NCBI GenBank assembly: GCA_944390085.1
Contig: CALXOT010000098.1
Location: 1 to 37,796 of the forward strand
Source of the DNA: an uncultured Succinivibrionaceae bacterium
GTDB taxonomy: Bacteria; Pseudomonadota; Gammaproteobacteria; Enterobacterales; Succinivibrionaceae
Length of the DNA stretch: 37,796 bases
Direction of reading: 5' to 3'
Of the stretch, positions 32,124 to 37,796 are shown piece by piece (positions within the stretch are counted from its first letter, which is position 1; each line of letters opens with the position of its first letter). A model generated the notes under the pieces. That model ran no database searches and was not told where the DNA came from. It was given only the letters and a program-made list of their open reading frames with translations. Position numbers and translations under genes: made by a program.

Positions 32124-34091
32124 ATGAAATTAAGCACCAAGCTCACCTTAGGCTTTGCCCTGCTGTCACTGCTCTCCACCAGCGTGCTGACCCTGTATGC
32201 CACAAAGCAACTGAGCTTACACTATGTGCAAAGTGAACTGGCCAAGCAAAGGCAGGTACAAAGCCTGCTGCTAAACAATATTTCCGGGGTCTACTATAAT
32301 TATTTAAACCAGCAAATCCTCGCGGCCACGTCCACCCGCACTGAACTTACTTACAAGGCCAGACTGCTCACCAATTCCGCCTCAGACCTGCTCCTGACTG
32401 AAGCTAACCTGATGGACTTTTTTAGAAGACAGCAACGCAGCCTGCAGGAGCTGAACAATGATTTGGTGATCATGAAGGCAGATGAACTGGCTCTCCCTCC
32501 CCTGCAGCCTGCAGCCCTCAGCGCCCGTTCCATCGGCGGCGACAACTTGCTAAATTCCATGCGTGCAAGTTTCCACAACCGGCGCAATAGCTATTACTTA
32601 AGTCTTTATCAGGATAACAGTCCCGGTAACATCCTGACTGGCGGCAATTTCATCTCCTATATCTTTCTGATGCCCACCTATCCGCAGTATGTGTTTGCCC
32701 TGCTGCAGAATATCGACGATCTGATGCATGCCTACTCTCAGGACGACGGCGTGATGCTTGATCTGCTAAAAAGCAGCTTTAATGATTTAAGCCTGTTCAA
32801 TCAAGGACAAGGCATTGCTCTGACTGCAGATGCCACCTCCGGGCAGATCCGGCTTACCACCAATCAAAAACCGCAGTTTGACAGTATTCCTCAAGCCTTA
32901 AGTAGCAGGCTCACCCCCCTGCTGTCCCCGCATCGGGACATAGAACAGTTTGAGTTTGAGTTTGAAAACTATTATATTTGTGCAGACTATTACCGCCCGC
33001 TTAACTGGTACATCCTGACCCTACAGGATAAAGCGGCTGTGTTAAAGCCCGCTGCCAGGATGGCAGCGGGCAGTGTCTGTATCGGGCTTGCTATCCTCCT
33101 TGTAAGTGTAATCTGTGCCCTGTTTACCGCAAGGCACCTGACCAAACGCTTAAGCCAGATTGCAGCTCAGGCAAACCAGCTTAACCTGCAGGCCTTGCAG
33201 GATCCGGCCCAGCTAAGCGCTTTGACAGCTAGTCTACAGCTGCAGGGACAGGATGAAGTGACAGATCTTGGTAAGACCATTGCCCGCATCGGTGGAGCCC
33301 TAAGCCAGAATTTAGCCCAGCTGATGCAGGCCACCCAGCAAAGTGAAAGGCTGCAAGGTGAGCTTAATGCAGCCAGGCAGATTCAGGAAGGCATGCTGCC
33401 GCCGCCAGGTAGCCTGCCCGCTGAGCCCTGTTTTGACTGTGCCGGCTTTTTAGAGCCTGCCAAAGAGGTAGGCGGTGATTTTTACGATGCCTTTTATCTG
33501 AATGAAGATCACTGCAAGGCTGCCGTCATCATCGGCGACGTCTCAGACAAGGGGGTGCCCGCTGCACTCTTTATGTCCATGACCCTAAGCCTGGTGAAAT
33601 CCGCTCTGGCCCTTGGTTTTTCACCGGCACATTGCCTGAATGAGGTCAATCAGCAGCTTGCCTCACGCAATCCCAATCTGATGTTTGTGACCTTGTACTG
33701 TGCGGTTTTTGATCTTAAAAGCGGCAAATTCGAGGCTGTAAATGCCGGGCACTGCCAGCCGCTTGTCTGTACTGCAGGCGGGGTTCATGCCTTAACCGAA
33801 ATCTCAGGGCCTGCCGTAGGCCCGTTTGAGGATATCAGGTATAGCACCTATCAGGGTGAACTGCCTGCAGGATCCTGCCTGCTGCTGTACACGGACGGGG
33901 TGACTGAAGCGCAAGATCAGGATCTGAAATTATTCGGCAGTGAGCGCCTGCAAGATCTGGCAGCAAGTCAGCATTTTTACCGGCAAAAGCCTGCGGACGT
34001 GATCAGCGGGATATTGCAGTCCATCGCAGACTTCCGCAAGGAAGCTGCGCAAAGCGATGATCTGACCTTACTGTGTGTCCGCAGGGATTAG
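32124..34091 (+). CDS. Membrane sensor SpoIIE-type (PP2C) phosphatase, BtrU/RsbU-like
   Basis: A 655-residue protein. The first membrane helix is at about 6-25, followed by a periplasmic sensor region of about 285 residues, a second helix near 313-335 (CIGLAILLVSVICALFTARH), a HAMP-like linker to about 400, a coiled coil, and a SpoIIE phosphatase from about 415 to the end. Metal-site motifs are EVGGDFYDAF, IIGDVSDKGVPAALFMS, VNAGHCQP and LLYTDGVTEA, so it should be active. It would dephosphorylate the STAS protein at 30489 in response to an envelope signal. ATG at 32124 has no clear ribosome-binding site; a palindrome relic lies directly upstream. Confidence 0.92.
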   Translation: MKLSTKLTLGFALLSLLSTSVLTLYATKQLSLHYVQSELAKQRQVQSLLLNNISGVYYNYLNQQILAATSTRTELTYKARLLTNSASDLLLTEANLMDFFRRQQRSLQELNNDLVIMKADELALPPLQPAALSARSIGGDNLLNSMRASFHNRRNSYYLSLYQDNSPGNILTGGNFISYIFLMPTYPQYVFALLQNIDDLMHAYSQDDGVMLDLLKSSFNDLSLFNQGQGIALTADATSGQIRLTTNQKPQFDSIPQALSSRLTPLLSPHRDIEQFEFEFENYYICADYYRPLNWYILTLQDKAAVLKPAARMAAGSVCIGLAILLVSVICALFTARHLTKRLSQIAAQANQLNLQALQDPAQLSALTASLQLQGQDEVTDLGKTIARIGGALSQNLAQLMQATQQSERLQGELNAARQIQEGMLPPPGSLPAEPCFDCAGFLEPAKEVGGDFYDAFYLNEDHCKAAVIIGDVSDKGVPAALFMSMTLSLVKSALALGFSPAHCLNEVNQQLASRNPNLMFVTLYCAVFDLKSGKFEAVNAGHCQPLVCTAGGVHALTEISGPAVGPFEDIRYSTYQGELPAGSCLLLYTDGVTEAQDQDLKLFGSERLQDLAASQHFYRQKPADVISGILQSIADFRKEAAQSDDLTLLCVRRD

Positions 34092-34160
34092 GCTGCATCA
34101 ACGGCATCCTGTCATCAGCCTGTCCTCAGGCCAGATTAACTCAGATGCCCCCCATACAGG

Positions 34161-34166
34161 TATAAT
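34161..34166 (+). promoter_or_regulatory. Possible -10 box for the MFS gene
   Basis: TATAAT lies 67 bp before the MFS start. No good -35 box is found 16-19 bp upstream. The gap 34092-34232 shows nothing else. Confidence 0.3.
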
Positions 34167-34232
34167 AAACGACCGGAACCTGCCTGCCTGAAGGCCAGTT
34201 CACCATAGTTTTTGTAAGTTTGATGAATTACC

Positions 34233-36608
34233 ATGCCAGCTCAAAATAAAAGACGCCAGCACTTTTTCTCCCTGGCGCTGTCTCTTTTTATCTTTCTGAT
34301 AGCGCAGTTTTTCTTTATCACGCTGATCATGTCCTCCTATCAGGATTACCGGCAACAGACCTTTACAGCCTTAGTTGAAGTCAATACCGCCTATACGGCC
34401 AATAAACTGAGTGTGGTTGCCACTTTAGGCCGTTCCATTAACAACTACCGTCACGCCAGGCAGGATTTGCAGCAATTAAGTGAGCTCAGCCAAAGCCAGG
34501 ATGTCTTTTTTACTGATGCCACCGGGCAGGTGCTCTTAAAACAGTCCCCGGATGCCACAACGCACCTTGATCCACAGCTACTGGCAAGTGGCAGTGCCAC
34601 CCTGGGGGGACTTGAGTATATCTTTGAGCCCTATTACTCCATAAACGGCAAGGTAGCAGGTTATGTCGCAGCCGCCACCCCCTTGAGTGAACGGCAGTTA
34701 CAGCAATTCTCCCTGATCCAGGGCAATGATTACCAGCTGCTGCTTGCAGCCTCGGCCCTGTCTGTCCTGCTGTTCCTGCTGTCCTTCAAACTGCGCCTGC
34801 CATCCTTTCTGAAAGCCAGAGCCCCGGCAACTGCCACCGACCAGGGTCATCACGGGATCCTGCGCTTCATGCTGCCTTTTGTCATAGGCCAGCTCTTTAT
34901 CTGCGCAGCCTCAGGCCTGGCTTTGACCCAGCTGGTGGAGGCCTACAGCGCCAACCTGGAACAGGCGCTCAGTGCCACTATTTCCAGCAGCTTTGCTGAG
35001 ATCAAAAACCAGCACATTGCTCTGGCCGATGTCGGTGGCTACGAACAGTATTTTGCCAGACTCAAGCAGGATCTGCCGGCTATTGACGGCATCAGTCTGT
35101 ACGATCAGCAAGGACAGCTGATTGCCGGGGATAAGCAGGAAGAAGGCAGCGGCAGCAGAACTCCCCTGATCGGGACCAACGGACTGCTGGGTACCCTGCA
35201 GGTGACCGTCTATGCCTCCGTATTAAGCTCATTGCTGCTGGACATGGGGTTGAAACTTATCACCCTGCTTATCATTTCCACGGTACTGGCCTATGAATTA
35301 AGTTCCCTGCTCAATTTTGAAATGCGCCGGCTTAACGATTATCCACAGGGCAAGGCTCCCTTTGAAACCGGACTTATCCGCCCGCTGGCTTTTTTATTCG
35401 TGCTAGCGCTGTATATGCCGATCACCATCGTCCCGGTATACATGGGAACTTTCAGGGCAGACTTCCCGGGCTGGGATCACACCATGCTGCGATCCCTGGC
35501 GGTGATCTGTGAAATGGGCTTTATCGCCATCAGTTCATTCTATATCCTGCTGACCCGTCCCTATCCACAGCGCTGGAAGCGCCTGGGAGTTACCAGCCTG
35601 ACGCTGCTCTCCGTGGCTGCCTTTACCGCAGCTCTGGCTCCTAACGGCTATCTGTTCTTGCTCTCCCGCGCCCTCTATGGCTTAGGTTACGGCGCCTTGC
35701 TCGCCAGCTGCCAGCTCTATGTGATCTCCAATGTGCCTGCAGACAAGCGTGGGGCCGGCATGTCTGCCTTAACGGCAGGACTTTATTCCGGAGTTCTGTG
35801 TGCTGCAGCAACCGGCGGCATCATTGCAGACAATCTGGGGATCCGGGCAGTCTTTATCAGTTCTGCGTTGCTATTTGCCTTTAATGTCTGCCTGTACCTG
35901 TACCTGTGCTCCCGCCGGAAGCAGCAGCTGCTGCCTGAAAACACCGCCCCTGCAGCGGACAAGTCCCAGGGCCTTACCCTGCACTCCATCCTAAAACTGC
36001 TGCGCGATCCGCAGACCGTAAGCCTGCTTATCTGTCAGGCCCTGCCCTACAGCATTATTGGTATCGGCTTTTTCAATTTCCTGCTGCCGGTAGCTGCAGC
36101 TGATCACGGGATGGGAGCCACAACCGTAGGACAGCTGAACTTCATCTACGCTTTTCTCATTATCCTGACCTCCCCACTGCTGGGCAAACTTCTGGATTTA
36201 GCCCGCCGCTACGGCTTTTTGCTGCTCAGCTTAAGCCTTATCGCCTCAGCCTCGGTGCCGCTTTTATTCATGCTGCCAAATTTCGTGGCCGCTGCCTGCG
36301 GGGCGATGATCTGCCTGGGGATATCAGCTGCCATCAATGAAAGTGGCCTGCCTGCGGTATTAAGCCGCTTCGCCATGCCACAGCAGGCAGGAGCCGCCAC
36401 CTCAGTAATGCTGCTTGACGCCATACAGCGTATCGGACAGACCTTAGGCCCGCTGCTGGTTGCCCTGCTACTAAGCCTAGGCGGCAACCGTGGCTTTATC
36501 GGTTTAAGTGCCGCCGTGTTGCTGCTGTCCCTGCTGTTTTGCCTGATCCAGCTCAAATACGTAAATAAAGACTCAGGAGCAGCAATCAGCGCAGCAAAGG
36601 GGGCATGA
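34233..36608 (+). CDS. MFS transporter with two N-terminal periplasmic sensor-like modules
   Basis: A 791-residue inner-membrane protein. Helix 1 (about 11-33) and helix 2 (about 171-185) enclose a periplasmic domain (SQSQDVFFTDATGQVLLKQS, GYVAAATP) that looks Cache-like. Helix 3 (about 211-232) and helix 4 (about 335-357) enclose a second one (IDGISLYDQQGQLIAGDKQE, GTLQVTVYAS). From about 385 a 12-helix major facilitator core follows, with ALYGLGYGALLASCQLYVIS and an RGAGMSALTAGLYSG segment. Transport substrate is unknown. It lies after the SpoIIE gene, whose sensor is also periplasmic, so a transport-linked signal input is possible. The ATG has no strong ribosome-binding site. Confidence 0.8.
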   Translation: MPAQNKRRQHFFSLALSLFIFLIAQFFFITLIMSSYQDYRQQTFTALVEVNTAYTANKLSVVATLGRSINNYRHARQDLQQLSELSQSQDVFFTDATGQVLLKQSPDATTHLDPQLLASGSATLGGLEYIFEPYYSINGKVAGYVAAATPLSERQLQQFSLIQGNDYQLLLAASALSVLLFLLSFKLRLPSFLKARAPATATDQGHHGILRFMLPFVIGQLFICAASGLALTQLVEAYSANLEQALSATISSSFAEIKNQHIALADVGGYEQYFARLKQDLPAIDGISLYDQQGQLIAGDKQEEGSGSRTPLIGTNGLLGTLQVTVYASVLSSLLLDMGLKLITLLIISTVLAYELSSLLNFEMRRLNDYPQGKAPFETGLIRPLAFLFVLALYMPITIVPVYMGTFRADFPGWDHTMLRSLAVICEMGFIAISSFYILLTRPYPQRWKRLGVTSLTLLSVAAFTAALAPNGYLFLLSRALYGLGYGALLASCQLYVISNVPADKRGAGMSALTAGLYSGVLCAAATGGIIADNLGIRAVFISSALLFAFNVCLYLYLCSRRKQQLLPENTAPAADKSQGLTLHSILKLLRDPQTVSLLICQALPYSIIGIGFFNFLLPVAAADHGMGATTVGQLNFIYAFLIILTSPLLGKLLDLARRYGFLLLSLSLIASASVPLLFMLPNFVAAACGAMICLGISAAINESGLPAVLSRFAMPQQAGAATSVMLLDAIQRIGQTLGPLLVALLLSLGGNRGFIGLSAAVLLLSLLFCLIQLKYVNKDSGAAISAAKGA

Positions 36609-36621
36609 TAACTATTATCAA

Positions 36622-36731
36622 AGAAGATCCTCAAAAAAGGGCGCAATATGATCTCAGATCTTGGACTCTGATCGTGCCCTTTTAGCAGATCCCTCTATGT
36701 TCTGAAATACAGCAGATTTTGAGGATCTTCT
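36622..36731. repeat. 110-bp element with 15-bp perfect terminal inverted repeats
   Basis: AGAAGATCCTCAAAA (36622-36636) and TTTTGAGGATCTTCT (36717-36731) are perfect complements. A second stem inside, AAAAGGGC with GCCCTTTT (36635-36683), would act as a terminator for the MFS gene. It resembles a small MITE or a folded terminator. No ORF lies inside. Confidence 0.5.
36635..36683 (+). terminator. Terminator hairpin after the MFS gene
   Basis: AAAAGGGC pairs with GCCCTTTT, with further GATC pairing inside, 27 bp past the stop. The stem ends in TTTT on the plus strand and AAAA precedes it, so it may work in both directions. Confidence 0.5.
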
Positions 36732-36933
36732 ATACATAATATTTTCTTTCTGTCTGACCTGTTGGCTCCTTCCGAGTCAGCTCTAAAGTCAGCCCTTTCC
36801 TTAGTCCTTTTTCAGCCTTCTGGTGGCTTGTGATGATACCTTGTTCCCGGCATTTTTTTGCCAGCTATATAGGAGCATTACATGCCTATAGAAAACGCTC
36901 AATCAGAGCTGGTTCACATAAAGGAAAGGGAGT

Positions 36934-37796
36934 TTATATGAAACCATCTGTTGTCAGAAAGTTGAAGAGTCCTTCCAGATGACTGAGCAGCTCCCTGTTG
37001 CCGGCATTCTTTTTGAGGTTAAGGCAGTAGTCTGCCCCGTGAGCGGTGAGCTCTGCAGAGACTTCAGCCCTTGCATTGAGGGCATCGGCCATGCAGCTCA
37101 TGCCGCGTACATCAATTCCGGAGAGCATGCGGATAAAGGCTCCGGACTAGTTGTTCTTCTTTTTAACCGCCCGGCTGCCAATGACCTTTTTCAGCGTGCA
37201 GTCAAACACGGTAACGGATGAGGCGCATTTCCTGCGGCGCGATTTCTCTCCCCGCACAAAGGAGTCCGTGCATTCCTGACCGTCAAACCCGATGGTGTGC
37301 CGCCGGGCTTCCTCAGGGCGCTCCCTCTGTTCACCGCTCTCCGTCATCATTTCAAGAAGTGCGGTGCGCACCGTCACGAACCTGTTCAGCAGCAGGGTAT
37401 TAACTTCGTCAGCGCTGAGCATGGTCAGTACCCGCTTAACCGTCACCGGAGAGAGCCTGTGCTGCTGATGACTTCATCATGGGTCACGCTGCCGCAGAGG
37501 CGGGCCACGAGAATGACCATGACCAGAACATCCAGAGGGTAGATGACCCAGTCGGGTTTGCGCCAGTCCTTAAGGGTCTGCCTGATTTCGCTCTGAAACT
37601 CAAGGATTAGTCCCAGTATCGAACCGTCGAGATTCTCAAGCATGCTGCGGCTCCGGAGAATGCCGAGATCCATCTCGCTGATTTCATCGGCAGCCTCGCC
37701 TGCAGCAAACATGTCCTCAGGGTCTGTGACAGGAGGCGGGCCATAAAGCTGACGGTATTTTTCAAAGACGTCCCCGTATACAGAGGGCATGGCACG
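36934..37796 (-). pseudogene. ISAs1-family transposase remnant, broken and cut by the window edge
   Basis: Three minus-strand pieces read as one DDE transposase. The N-terminal piece (37443 to the edge) has DWRKPDWVIYPLDVLVMVIL and ARLCGSVTHDEV, typical of ISAs1/H-repeat proteins. A frameshift near 37443-37455 leads to TVKRVLTMLSADE and TIGFDGQECTDSF. An in-frame TAG near 37144 then precedes FIRMLSGIDVRGMSCMADAL and GADYCLNLKKNAGNRELLSH, the IDVRG/ADALN and DYCLNLK motifs of this family. The protein stops at 36934, short of the usual end. Two lesions and the truncation make it inactive. The gap 36732-36933 shows no clear terminal repeat. Confidence 0.8.

Noticed and set aside
36882..36941. 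Tiny frame beginning MPIENAQSEL with AGGAG upstream
   Set aside because: Only 19 codons long, next to an IS relic, with no family signal. It may be the stub of a broken gene, but I cannot support it.
37607..37795. Second minus-strand frame at the right edge
   Set aside because: It is a shadow of the transposase frame, whose DWRKPDW and ARLCGS motifs identify the true frame.
1..37796. CRISPR arrays, tRNA and rRNA genes
   Set aside because: No regularly spaced repeats, no cloverleaf ending in CCA and no rRNA-like sequence were seen on reading the window.

Overview
The window is dominated by one nearly complete Ysc/Psc-type type III secretion system (T3SS), with its regulators on one side and cyclic-di-GMP genes on the other. 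Gene families and base composition suggest a Gram-negative gammaproteobacterium. An anaerobic gut lineage near the Aeromonadales (for example Succinivibrionaceae) is my guess, from the gene style only; no rRNA or housekeeping marker is present to prove it.

Layout. (1) 1-3379, plus strand: two tandem paralogous GGDEF-EAL genes, the first cut by the window edge. (2) 3563-23945, minus strand: about 23 tightly packed genes read as one apparent 20-kb polycistron. In transcription order these are needle tip, LcrG-like, SctW, SycN-like, YscX-like, YscY-like, SctV, LcrH-like chaperone, translocators SctE and SctB, YscB-like, SctC, SctD, YscE-like, needle SctF, YscG-like, SctJ, SctK, SctL, ATPase SctN, a small broken reading frame, a 1192-residue candidate effector and its CesT-type chaperone. 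The order closely follows Yersinia yopN-yscXY-lcrD-lcrGVH-yopBD and yscB-L. (3) 24266-27762: sctU-sctO and sctS-sctT, both minus strand, with a prolipoprotein diacylglyceryl transferase gene (lgt) on the plus strand between them. (4) 27952-30367, plus strand: sctP-sctQ-sctR, divergent from sctS-sctT. (5) 30489-34091, plus strand: a STAS anti-anti-sigma factor, an RsbW-like kinase/anti-sigma factor, a lytic transglycosylase and a membrane SpoIIE phosphatase. This is a partner-switching module like BtrV/BtrW/BtrU, which controls the Bordetella T3SS. (6) 34233-36608: an unusual MFS transporter with two periplasmic sensor-like modules. (7) 36622-37796: an inverted-repeat element and a broken ISAs1-family transposase.

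How it may work together. The Sct proteins build the export apparatus, basal body, needle and translocon. The YscB/SycN, YscX/YscY, YscE/YscG, LcrG and LcrH homologues escort the gatekeeper, early substrates, needle, tip and translocators. The terminal effector-chaperone pair supplies cargo. The SpoIIE/STAS/HATPase proteins probably link an envelope signal to expression or assembly. Lgt could lipidate SctJ.

The most interesting item is the effector. It appears to join a DUF3626-like, possibly ADP-ribosyltransferase-like, region to a C-terminal HD-type domain that resembles the phosphodiesterase of Legionella SidE/Dup proteins. No inner-rod gene (sctI), cognate sigma factor or AraC-type activator was found in the window.
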